Shown here: positions 35,051 to 43,215 of the stretch, one piece after another
Layout of the letters: every line of letters begins with the position of its first letter
How positions within the stretch are numbered: the first letter of the stretch is position 1
DNA from: Clostridiales bacterium UBA1758
GTDB taxonomy: Bacteria > Bacillota > Clostridia > Oscillospirales > UBA1758
DNA: 54,944 nt
Reading direction: 5' to 3'
NCBI GenBank assembly: GCA_002315595.1
Contig: DCHG01000019.1
Coordinates: forward strand, 1-54,944
Made by a program: the position numbers and the translations under genes
The notes under the pieces: generated by a model
Database searches by the model: none
Seen by the model: only the letters and a program-made list of their open reading frames with translations
Told to the model about the DNA's origin: nothing

Positions 35051-37042
35051 ATGCCGAAAATAATGAAACTCGATCCTCATGTGGCGGATATGATTGCCGC
35101 AGGGGAAGTCGTTGAACGACCTGCCTCCGTGGTCAAGGAACTGATCGAAAATGCCATTGATGCGGGCGCGACAGCGGTCACGGTGGAAATTCAAAACGGC
35201 GGAATAAGTTATATTCGCGTTGCCGACAATGGTTGCGGAATGTCCGAAGAAGATGCAAAGAACGCGTTTTTGCGCCATGCAACGAGCAAACTGCGCAGTG
35301 CCGAGGATTTGAACGAGATCAGAACAATGGGATTTCGCGGTGAAGCATTGGCGGCAATTTCCGCAGTTTCGCGTGTGACACTCATCACCTGTGAGGTGGG
35401 TGCGGAATTCGGTAGAACGCTTATTTTGGAGGGCGGCGAGATCATTGACAACGAGCCTGCGGGAGCCGCAGTCGGGACGACGATGATCGTCCGCGATCTG
35501 TTTTTCAATACTCCCGCAAGGCATAAATTCCTCAAACGCGATCAAACGGAGGCATCTTATGTCGCAACAGTGATTGAACAATGCGCGATTGCACACCCGA
35601 ATGTTTCGATCAAGTTTATCAAGGATGGCAAGGAAGAATGCTTTACACCGGGTAACGGTGATTTGAAGTCCACGGTGCGCGCCACATTTGGTCGTGACTT
35701 CTCAAACGGACTGCTTTCTGTCGAGTATGAGGCGTCGGGAATTAAGGTTTCGGGTTTTGTCAGCAAGCCGCAGTTTTCACGCGGAAACAGGTCGATGCAG
35801 ATATTTATCGTCAACGGTAGACCGGTCAAATCCCGACTTCTTGTCGCTGCTGTTGAGGAGGCTTGCAAGGGCTCCGTTATGGTCGGAAAGTTCCCGGGAT
35901 GTGTGATTTCTGTGGGTTTACCCCCGAAATTGGTCGATGTAAATGTTCATCCTGCGAAAACTGAAGTCAAGTTCGCATTCGAAAAAGACGTCTTCAATGC
36001 GGTATATTCTTCGATTAAAAATGCGATCTCCGGCGACTCGTCTATGCCCGATATTCCGAAGAATATTGTGCAAAAATCTGCGGAGCAACAGCAACAGACG
36101 ACCTTTAACGATTTTCATCAGGCGGAGAAGAAAAAAACTGTTGTTTTTACAAATGTAAGGCAAAACCACCTTACGGATATGCAAGCAAATAGCGGACGTT
36201 TCTTCCGTGAAAATCCGATTAAATACGAACTCACAAGCGAAAATACTTCCGAAATCCAGAAAAAAATGACGGGTGTTTCGGTGGAGATCACAACACCGAC
36301 GACGCAATTCGTTTCTCATGTTCGTCCGATTGCGGTGGAGCCGCCCGAGGACGATTGGAGTGCGCCTTCTGAAAAGACTGAAACATTGCAATCAAGGGAC
36401 GTTGCTTCTGATGAATTATCGAACGATCTGCCGTCCGATCCGACGGAGATCCCGCAAATTAATGACGAGGAATCGTTACCCATTGTTGTGATCGGTGAGG
36501 GGTTGAATACCTATATCTTTGCCGAATGCGACGGTAAAATATATATCATTGACAAGCATGCCGCACACGAAAGAATTCTGTATGAGGACGTCAAGCGTCG
36601 TGAAAAACGCCCGCCGAGTCAGATACTTTTGATGCCAATCACGGTCAATCTTTCCGCGAACGAATATGCCGCAGTGTGTGAAAATTTGGAATTGTTGAAT
36701 CAATGTGGTTTTGCGGCGGAAGATTTCGGAAGCGGAACGATTCTTGTACGAGAAGCCCCCGCGATTATTGACGCGGAAAAAATCTGCGAGTCCATTCAAA
36801 CCATTGCCCGTTCGCTGATGACGGGGGGGAGCGGGGAAGTTGACGCGCAACTTGAAAATATCATCCACAGTATTGCGTGCAAAGCGGCGGTCAAGGCGGG
36901 CGGTCGCCTCGGAAAGGCGGAAATGGTGGCGATCGCCGAACGCGTGCTGAATGATTCGTTGATCCGTCACTGCCCGCACGGTCGACCGGTGGTATTCGAA
37001 TTGACGAAACGAGAACTTGACAGGATGTTCGGAAGAAGATGA
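35051..37042 (+). CDS. mutL: DNA mismatch repair protein MutL
   Basis: A 663-residue GHKL ATPase. ATG 35051 is preferred to 35045 because the GGGGG box ends only one base before the latter. N-terminal motifs are GEVVERPASVVKELIENAIDAGA-type motif I (Glu and Asn present), DNGCGM and GFRGEAL. After a long polar linker (about residues 330-480), the C-terminal endonuclease domain carries DKHAAHERILYE, a DQHA-type metal motif, and CPHGRPV near the end. This is the nicking-type MutL of organisms without MutH. The stop overlaps miaA (ATGA). Confidence 0.95.
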   Translation: MPKIMKLDPHVADMIAAGEVVERPASVVKELIENAIDAGATAVTVEIQNGGISYIRVADNGCGMSEEDAKNAFLRHATSKLRSAEDLNEIRTMGFRGEALAAISAVSRVTLITCEVGAEFGRTLILEGGEIIDNEPAGAAVGTTMIVRDLFFNTPARHKFLKRDQTEASYVATVIEQCAIAHPNVSIKFIKDGKEECFTPGNGDLKSTVRATFGRDFSNGLLSVEYEASGIKVSGFVSKPQFSRGNRSMQIFIVNGRPVKSRLLVAAVEEACKGSVMVGKFPGCVISVGLPPKLVDVNVHPAKTEVKFAFEKDVFNAVYSSIKNAISGDSSMPDIPKNIVQKSAEQQQQTTFNDFHQAEKKKTVVFTNVRQNHLTDMQANSGRFFRENPIKYELTSENTSEIQKKMTGVSVEITTPTTQFVSHVRPIAVEPPEDDWSAPSEKTETLQSRDVASDELSNDLPSDPTEIPQINDEESLPIVVIGEGLNTYIFAECDGKIYIIDKHAAHERILYEDVKRREKRPPSQILLMPITVNLSANEYAAVCENLELLNQCGFAAEDFGSGTILVREAPAIIDAEKICESIQTIARSLMTGGSGEVDAQLENIIHSIACKAAVKAGGRLGKAEMVAIAERVLNDSLIRHCPHGRPVVFELTKRELDRMFGRR

Positions 37043-37974
37043 AAAAAATAGTTTGCATCAAAGGCCCGACTGCTTCGGGAAAGACCGCACTTGCCGTGGA
37101 AATTGCCCGTCGGCTGAACGGCGAGATCGTCGGTGCCGACTCCATGCAGATCTACAAATATATGAATATCGGTACGGCGAAGCCGATGTCTGACGAATTG
37201 TGCGAAATCAAGCACCATATGATCGATTTTGTCGATCCCGCCGAGGACTATTCCGCCGCCCGATATGTCGAAGATGCCGCACAAGCCGTCGAAACGGTCT
37301 TTCAAAGTGGAAAACTTCCGATTCTTTGCGGAGGAACGGGGTTATATATAGATTCCCTCCTTTCCGGGCGTGATTTTGCGGCGAGACCGGGGAATGAAGA
37401 ACTTCGCCGGGCGCTGAACGAAAAATGGGACGCGGATGGCGGTACGGAACTTTATCGGGAATTGCAATCGCTTGATCCCGATGCCGCAAATCGGGTGCAT
37501 CCTAATGATAAAAAACGCGTTGTACGCGCCCTTGAAGTCGTAAAGGTGACCGGCGGAACAATCTCAAAACACAATGAAAAAACACAGTCCAATCCGGCGA
37601 GATACGATGCGGTTTCGATCTTTCTTTGCTTTGCCGATCGGGAAAAGTTGTATGCGCGCATTGACCGAAGAGTGGATGAAATGATGGCACTTGGGTTGAT
37701 GGATGAGGTTCGGAGCCTACTTGATATGGGAATTTCGCAGAATTCGACGGCGATGCAGTCCATCGGCTATAAGGAACTTGTCGGCGCACTTAACGGCGAC
37801 GGAACGGTGGAAGAAGCCGTCGAAAAGATCAAACAATCCACCCGACATTACGCGAAAAGGCAGATTTCGTGGTTTAAGCGCGACACGAACGCATTGCATT
37901 TAGAAGTCGACGGTGGCTTTGATGAAACCGTGTATTCCGCAATGAACTTTTTGAAACAAAACGGCATTTTTTAG
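37039..37974 (+). CDS. miaA: tRNA dimethylallyltransferase MiaA
   Basis: A 311-residue enzyme transferring the dimethylallyl group to A37 of tRNA, the substrate step for MiaB. The P-loop GPTASGKTAL is at residues 9-18, followed by GADSMQIYKYMNIGTAKP, PILCGGTGLYIDSLL, and the tRNA-binding C-terminal region STRHYAKRQISWFKR. The length is normal. It overlaps mutL by four bases, so mismatch repair and tRNA modification genes are translationally coupled here. Confidence 0.95.
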   Translation: MKKIVCIKGPTASGKTALAVEIARRLNGEIVGADSMQIYKYMNIGTAKPMSDELCEIKHHMIDFVDPAEDYSAARYVEDAAQAVETVFQSGKLPILCGGTGLYIDSLLSGRDFAARPGNEELRRALNEKWDADGGTELYRELQSLDPDAANRVHPNDKKRVVRALEVVKVTGGTISKHNEKTQSNPARYDAVSIFLCFADREKLYARIDRRVDEMMALGLMDEVRSLLDMGISQNSTAMQSIGYKELVGALNGDGTVEEAVEKIKQSTRHYAKRQISWFKRDTNALHLEVDGGFDETVYSAMNFLKQNGIF

Positions 37975-37992
37975 GAGCAAAAACGGAGAATT

Positions 37993-39216
37993 ATGAAAAA
38001 GAACGGTAATTTCATGATAACGATCGCATTGGTGCTTGTCGGCATTTTTGCGGTCGCATATATCGGCTACCAGGTGTACGACACGCTCAATGATCCGGTT
38101 CAGACCGTGAGCGCACTTTACACAACGGTGGAGGATTCCTTTGAGGTGACCGGTTTTTATGTTCGAGATGAGGATATTGTCCGAACTTCGACCTCGGGTG
38201 AAATGGAAATTTTACTTGATGAAGGGGAAAAGACCTCACGCGACGGCACGGTTGCGGCGATTTATGCCGACGCCGAAAGCCTTGGCGCAAATAAGCGGAT
38301 ACGCGAACTGAACAAAAAGATCGACGAACTTGAATATATCGTCGATTCGAGCCAGATCATCCCGAATATCGAGATCTACGACAAGCGTTTATCCGACAGT
38401 ATGACCGAACTCAAAAGCATGATCTGTTCATCGGGAATGCGCAATCTTTCGGATCGTACCTTTGATTTGAAGGCGAACCTTTTAAAGCGCGAAATGATCA
38501 GTTATGACACCGACGCGTTGAAATCAAGCATCGTCGAACTGAAAGCCCAACTTGAAACGGAAGCGAGAACAAAAAGCAATGCGATCGCCTATGTTCATGC
38601 CGAAAGTTCAGGGTATTTTTCCTATTCCGTTGACGGATATGAGGAACTTCTCAACCCGGAAACGGTCGCGGATCTGACGCCGTCGATGCTTGAAACGATG
38701 AAAGCCGAAACGGTGGAAAATTCCGATAAGGTCGTCGGAAAGATCATCAAGAGTTATGTTTGGTATTTTGCGGCACTTGTCCCGGAAAGCGAACTGGACG
38801 AATGTAAGGTCGGAAATTATATGAATGTCCGCTTTGACGGGGATGGCGACAATATTATTTCGGTGAAGGTCACATCCATAAGTGATGTGGAAAACGGCAT
38901 GGGCGTTGTAGTGTTCCGTTCCGATCGGAATGTGAATGGCTGTACTTCCGCAAGAAAGATCGCCATTGACGTCGTTTTGAAGTCCTATACCGGCTTGAAA
39001 ATCCCGAAATCTGCACTTCGCTTTGATGAAAACAATGTAGAGGGTGTGTTCTGCATGGTCGACTCCAAGGCGGTATTCCGAAAGGTCACGAGGGTGTTCG
39101 ACCGCGATACATATTACATCGTCAAATACGATCCGACCAACACGGACGGACTGATGCCGAACGATCAGGTCATCATTTCGGGGCTTGGTTTGGAGGATGG
39201 TCAGATCATCAAATGA
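37993..39216 (+). CDS. HlyD-like membrane-anchored protein of the division cluster
   Basis: A 407-residue protein with one N-terminal membrane helix (about residues 8-28), a long extracytoplasmic region with a helical hairpin (about 95-190, charged heptad-like helices) and beta-rich biotinyl-lipoyl or barrel-like segments, as in HlyD/MacA adaptors. Homologues occur in many Clostridia next to sepF, divIVA and lspA, as here, although no ABC exporter partner is adjacent. A role at the division site or cell wall is therefore an inference from place. It starts at ATG 37993 behind GGAG, 18 bases after miaA. Confidence 0.72.
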   Translation: MKKNGNFMITIALVLVGIFAVAYIGYQVYDTLNDPVQTVSALYTTVEDSFEVTGFYVRDEDIVRTSTSGEMEILLDEGEKTSRDGTVAAIYADAESLGANKRIRELNKKIDELEYIVDSSQIIPNIEIYDKRLSDSMTELKSMICSSGMRNLSDRTFDLKANLLKREMISYDTDALKSSIVELKAQLETEARTKSNAIAYVHAESSGYFSYSVDGYEELLNPETVADLTPSMLETMKAETVENSDKVVGKIIKSYVWYFAALVPESELDECKVGNYMNVRFDGDGDNIISVKVTSISDVENGMGVVVFRSDRNVNGCTSARKIAIDVVLKSYTGLKIPKSALRFDENNVEGVFCMVDSKAVFRKVTRVFDRDTYYIVKYDPTNTDGLMPNDQVIISGLGLEDGQIIK

Positions 39217-39266
39217 TACCCGCTTGAAAAAACAAGTCTTTTTTTGCAAGAAAATTCATTATTTTA

Positions 39267-39295
39267 TTGACATTCGGCAAAAAAAATACGATAAT
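39267..39295 (+). promoter_or_regulatory. Putative sigma-A promoter for sepF-divIVA
   Basis: A perfect TTGACA (39267-39272) and GATAAT (39290-39295) are 17 bases apart, 95 bases upstream of sepF. Confidence 0.65.
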
Positions 39296-39390
39296 ATTAT
39301 TGGGAATATATTGTCGACGCACTGGCGAACTTCATTTTTTAGTGATCAGATGATTTCGCTGCGTCAAATGAAGATAAAGGAGTAATTATC

Positions 39391-39843
39391 ATGGGCCTGA
39401 TGGACGAATTCAAAAAATGGGCGAAAATTTCGCCGGAGGATGAAGAAGATAACGAGGAAATGGAGGAGGAATTCATGCCCAAGAGCAAGAAAGATGACTT
39501 CTTTGATCAGACGCTTGCGGATCCTGCGCCGAAGAAAAACAATAAAGTTGTCAACATCCACACCACGACTCAACTTCAGGTTGTTTTGGTCAAGCCGGAG
39601 CGTTTTGAAAATGCGGCGGAGATCGCCGATCATCTAAAAGAACGTCGTACGGTCGTGATCAACCTGGAATCCACCGGCAAAGAAGTCGCACGCCGCTTGG
39701 TCGACTTCCTCAGCGGTGTTGCTTACGCCAACGAAGGAAAGATCAAACGCGTTGCCAATAATACTTATATCATCACCCCGTACAATGTCGACATTATGGG
39801 TGATTTGATCGACGAACTCGAAAACAACGGTCTTTACTTTTAA
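39391..39843 (+). CDS. sepF: Cell division protein SepF
   Basis: A 150-residue FtsZ-membrane tether. A short amphipathic N terminus (MGLMDEFKKWAK) for membrane binding is followed by an acidic linker (residues 18-32) and the DUF552 core (about 58-145: VVLVKPERFENAAEIADHLKERR, VINLEST, RRLVDFLSGVAYANEGKI). It polymerises into rings that align FtsZ filaments. An AAAGGAG box precedes the ATG. divIVA follows after 55 bases. Confidence 0.95.
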   Translation: MGLMDEFKKWAKISPEDEEDNEEMEEEFMPKSKKDDFFDQTLADPAPKKNNKVVNIHTTTQLQVVLVKPERFENAAEIADHLKERRTVVINLESTGKEVARRLVDFLSGVAYANEGKIKRVANNTYIITPYNVDIMGDLIDELENNGLYF

Positions 39844-39898
39844 AAAATAAGGAAATTGTAACGAAAGGAAGCCTTCTTCAAGAAGGCGGGAGATTACG

Positions 39899-40834
39899 AT
39901 GCTTACACCACAGGAAGTGAATGAACAGCGCTTTGAAAAAGCAGTATTCGGTGGTTATGATATGTCCGCCGTCGACTCGTTCCTCGATGAACTCGGCAAC
40001 GATTACGGCGCACTTTATAAAGAAAACGCTCTTTTGAAGAACAAAATGAAGGTTCTTGCGGAGGCGGTTGAAGAATATCGCAGTGTCGATGAATCCATGC
40101 GGAAGACACTTTTCTCGGCACAGAATATGGCAAAGGAAATGGTTGACGAGGCACAAAAGAAAGCCGACGAACTGCTAGCCGATGCAGAAAAGAAGTCAAC
40201 GGAAATGCTTGCCGACGCCGAACAGAAATCCGCGGAAATGCTCCAAAAGGCGAATGATGACGTATCCACGATCGAAGTTCGCACCAAAAACGGCATAAAG
40301 TTTGAGCAGGAAAAACTCGACGAACTCAAAAAGATCACTGCGGAATTCGTCGCAAGAATCAAGGATTCTTTCGAAACCGAGATTTTGACGATCGAGGAAT
40401 TGCGTGATTCCGAACAACTTGAAATCGTTGAACCGAAGCCCATTGTCGAACAGAAGCCGGAGCCGTCGGAGGAACGTGTGGAAGTCGTCAACGAAACGGA
40501 ACCCGATGAGGAGCCGGAAGAAGTTCAGGTCGAGATGCCGGTAGAGATTCCTCAGGTCGGTGATGTATCCGAGGACACCATGAGTGCGGCAATCGCCAAG
40601 GCACTTGCCGAAGCCGTGGATGAAGAATCCCGCAAGATTCGGGAAGAAAAAGATACGGAAGAGGATTCCGAAAAGGTTTTTAATGAAAAAATCGATGAAC
40701 AGAAGCAATCCGAGGATGAAGAATTTTTTAATTTTCATCTCGATGACTCCGTGATCAAACCCAGAAAGCGCAAAAACGAAGCCGGCGAAAAGGACAATTC
40801 TTTCGCAAATGACTATAAAATCATCGGTCGATAA
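39899..40834 (+). CDS. divIVA: DivIVA-domain cell division/polarity protein
   Basis: A 311-residue coiled-coil protein. Residues 1-60 form the DivIVA N-terminal membrane-curvature domain (MLTPQEVNEQRFEKAVFGGYDM, SAVDSFLDEL). About 65-165 is a coiled coil with alanine- and glutamate-rich near-repeats (KSTEMLADAEQKSAEML). The rest is a very acidic, proline-rich and probably disordered tail with a basic patch at the end (IKPRKRKNE). DivIVA homologues mark poles and septa and recruit division, wall or sporulation factors. It is longer than bacillar DivIVA because of the acidic tail. A terminator follows. Confidence 0.9.
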   Translation: MLTPQEVNEQRFEKAVFGGYDMSAVDSFLDELGNDYGALYKENALLKNKMKVLAEAVEEYRSVDESMRKTLFSAQNMAKEMVDEAQKKADELLADAEKKSTEMLADAEQKSAEMLQKANDDVSTIEVRTKNGIKFEQEKLDELKKITAEFVARIKDSFETEILTIEELRDSEQLEIVEPKPIVEQKPEPSEERVEVVNETEPDEEPEEVQVEMPVEIPQVGDVSEDTMSAAIAKALAEAVDEESRKIREEKDTEEDSEKVFNEKIDEQKQSEDEEFFNFHLDDSVIKPRKRKNEAGEKDNSFANDYKIIGR

Positions 40835-40849
40835 TAATATCATATGAAT

Positions 40850-40879
40850 GGGGACGGCGGCTATTCCGCCGCCCTTTTT
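40850..40879 (+). terminator. Rho-independent terminator after divIVA
   Basis: A GC-rich stem (GGACGGCGG with CCGCCGCCC, one mismatch, loop CTATT) is followed by five T. Confidence 0.85.
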
Positions 40880-40914
40880 CGACATTTTGGGAAACATCCC
40901 TTGAAAGGAACAAC

Positions 40915-41445
40915 ATGGTTTATTTTCTTGCAATCGCGTTGGGCGTGGCACTCGACCGAATTGTCAAAATGTGGACGATTTTTGAATTGAAGCCCGTTTC
41001 GGACATTCCACTGATTGAGGGAATTTTTCACCTGACTTATGAGGAAAACACCGGCGCGGCATACGGAATGATGAGCGATTATCCGATCCTTTTGATCGTT
41101 GCGCCGCTTGTCAGTATTATTGCACTTTCGGTTTTGCTTGCGTTAAAGAAATTTGATCATCCGTTAGGGGAGTGGGCGACGACGCTTGTGGTATCCGGTG
41201 CAATCGGAAATTTGATCGACCGTTGGGTGCTTGGATATGTGGTCGATCTTTTCTATGTAAAGGTAATTAACTTTGCGGTATTTAATGTGGCGGATATTTT
41301 CGTGACGGTCGGTGGTGCATTATTCGTTTTGTATATTTTTCTTTTTTACGGCAAGAAAAAGCCGATTTCCGAACAAATCGCAAAAAATTCGCAACAAAAA
41401 CCGCTTGATACGAAAATCTTTTCGAAAGAGGATGAAACGCTGTGA
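40915..41445 (+). CDS. lspA: Lipoprotein signal peptidase II
   Basis: A 176-residue aspartyl protease of the inner membrane with four membrane helices. It removes signal peptides from prolipoproteins after lipidation. Conserved motifs: ALDRIVK (the usual DQxTK, with R for Q), EENTGAAYGM, GNLIDR and FNVADIFV, the last two holding the catalytic aspartates. A charged tail follows the final helix. It would process lipoproteins such as the DUF4097 protein encoded at 47226. It overlaps rluD by four bases (ATGA or GTGA type). Confidence 0.95.
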   Translation: MVYFLAIALGVALDRIVKMWTIFELKPVSDIPLIEGIFHLTYEENTGAAYGMMSDYPILLIVAPLVSIIALSVLLALKKFDHPLGEWATTLVVSGAIGNLIDRWVLGYVVDLFYVKVINFAVFNVADIFVTVGGALFVLYIFLFYGKKKPISEQIAKNSQQKPLDTKIFSKEDETL

Positions 41446-42368
41446 AGTCATTTAACTTTACAGTTAATGTAGAACAAAACCTCATCCGTGCAGATGTTTT
41501 TGTTGCGGAGTCTGTGCCGGAACTCACACGAAATGCCGCCCAGCACCTCTTTGATAACGGTCATATTCGCTCGGACGGAAAGCCGATCAAGAAGAATATG
41601 AAGTTGAAAGCCGGAACGGCATTGGAGATCGAGATGCCGGATGCGGAACCGATCGAGGCGCAGGCGGAAAACATCGCACTCGACATCATCTATGAGGATG
41701 ATGATCTGCTTGTCATCAACAAACCGCGTGGAATGGTGGTACATCCTGCCGCAGGAAACCCTTCAGGGACGCTTGTCAATGCTTTGCTTGCGCATTGTGG
41801 GGACTCTTTATCGGGCATCAATGGGAAAATCCGACCGGGCATCGTTCACCGATTGGATAAGGACACTTCCGGGTTGATGCTTGCGGCAAAAAACGACCGT
41901 TCCCATGTATCGCTTGCGGCTCAGATTGGAAAACACACCGCCGCACGTGTCTATGAGGCGATCGTCGTCGGCAATTTAAGGGAAAATTCGGGCGTCATTG
42001 ATGCACCGATCGGACGAAGTAAACTCGATCGAAAGAAAATGGCGGTCACCGAACAGAATTCAAAGACTGCGCGCACGCATTATGAGGTGATCGCACGCTA
42101 CTGCGGCTACACCTATGTTCGTTGTAAACTGGAAACCGGGCGGACGCACCAGATCCGCGTCCATATGGCGCATATCGGACACCCGGTGGCGGGCGATACG
42201 GTCTATGGCGGAAAAAACGATCCGCTTCGTTTGGGTGGTCAGTGCCTTCATTCGCGTGAAATCGAATTCACGCACCCTTCTACCGGGGAAAGGCTTCATT
42301 TTACGACCGATTTGCCCGAATATTTTGCAAAACTACTGAAAAGGTTTGAGGATATTTCGAATGGGTAA
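41442..42368 (+). CDS. rluD: Ribosomal large subunit pseudouridine synthase, RluD family
   Basis: A 308-residue RluA/RluD-class pseudouridine synthase. An N-terminal S4 RNA-binding domain (about residues 1-75) precedes the catalytic domain, with GIVHRLDKDTSGLMLAAK holding the catalytic Asp. Typical flanks are NKPRGMVVHPAAGN and LETGRTHQIRVHMAHIGHPVAGD. The start is GTG 41442, overlapping lspA by four bases, the conserved lspA-rluD pair. Its exact rRNA position (RluD-like or YlyB-like) is not certain. Confidence 0.92.
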   Translation: MKSFNFTVNVEQNLIRADVFVAESVPELTRNAAQHLFDNGHIRSDGKPIKKNMKLKAGTALEIEMPDAEPIEAQAENIALDIIYEDDDLLVINKPRGMVVHPAAGNPSGTLVNALLAHCGDSLSGINGKIRPGIVHRLDKDTSGLMLAAKNDRSHVSLAAQIGKHTAARVYEAIVVGNLRENSGVIDAPIGRSKLDRKKMAVTEQNSKTARTHYEVIARYCGYTYVRCKLETGRTHQIRVHMAHIGHPVAGDTVYGGKNDPLRLGGQCLHSREIEFTHPSTGERLHFTTDLPEYFAKLLKRFEDISNG

Positions 42369-43182
42369 ATTTGACGGAGTACTGTTTTTGAGCGATTTTG
42401 ACGGTACATACCTCGATAGCGAAGGAAAACAGTTGCCCGAAAATATCGACGCAGTGCGATATTTTATGTCGCAGGGCGGCAAATTCACGATCTGTACGGG
42501 ACGGACTTATCCCGTCTTTGCAGAACAGTTTCAAAAAATGCAGGTGCCGGTGAATGCGCCGATCATTGTGTGCAACGGTGGCATGATCGTTGATTTGGAA
42601 AAGGACGAAATTTTATTTCAGCAACCCTATGACTTCGATGTCAAACAGATCGCACGAATGGTGCATGAAATCGAGCCAGATGTCGGCATTGAACTTCATT
42701 GCGGCAAGACGGACTATATCATCCATAACAGTACGGCTTCGGATTATCACATGAGTTTCACCGGCGGAAAACCGATCTATTGCGATATTAATTCAGCACC
42801 GGATGTGATCAACAAGATCGTTTTTACGGATAAAAACCACGAACGGCTCGAAAGAGTCAAAAAGATGGTTTTGAATAGTGAATATGCGGATTGCGTTGAG
42901 ATCAACTTCGGTCATTCGTATTTTCTTGATACCCTGCCCGTCGGCTTGAACAAGGGTAACGGCGCATTGAAACTCGCTGAAATTCTCGGTGTGAAAACCG
43001 ATGATCTTTACGGTGCGGGCGATTATTACATTGACGTGCCGTTATTGGCGGTTTCAAAGATCGGCTTTGTGCCGGAAAATGCGCCGGATGATATTCGCGC
43101 ACTCGGATATCGAATTGTGCGGCATTGTGACCACGCGTCCGTGGCACACTGCATTGAAATATTGGATGGACTGTACGCCTGA
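42361..43182 (+). CDS. Cof-type HAD-family hydrolase
   Basis: A 274-residue HAD phosphatase. ATG 42361 is used, with GAGG nine bases upstream; an earlier in-frame ATG (42346) lies before that box. Motif I is DFDGT at residues 12-16, motif II follows in TICTGRTYP, and motif IV is GAGDYYIDVPLL, with Ile in place of the usual Asn of GDxxND. The C2 cap is of the Cof/YbiV type, which dephosphorylates sugar phosphates, FMN or similar. The substrate is unknown. It overlaps rluD by eight bases. Confidence 0.85.
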   Translation: MGKFDGVLFLSDFDGTYLDSEGKQLPENIDAVRYFMSQGGKFTICTGRTYPVFAEQFQKMQVPVNAPIIVCNGGMIVDLEKDEILFQQPYDFDVKQIARMVHEIEPDVGIELHCGKTDYIIHNSTASDYHMSFTGGKPIYCDINSAPDVINKIVFTDKNHERLERVKKMVLNSEYADCVEINFGHSYFLDTLPVGLNKGNGALKLAEILGVKTDDLYGAGDYYIDVPLLAVSKIGFVPENAPDDIRALGYRIVRHCDHASVAHCIEILDGLYA

Positions 43183-43215
43183 TCGGCGGATTATCCACAG
43201 AAACGGAGTAACACC

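Noticed and set aside
43191..43199. A perfect DnaA box (TTATCCACA) just before lon
   Set aside because: It is single, with no AT-rich unwinding element, no box cluster and no dnaA or dnaN nearby. About 0.4 perfect boxes are expected by chance in this length, so no origin is called.
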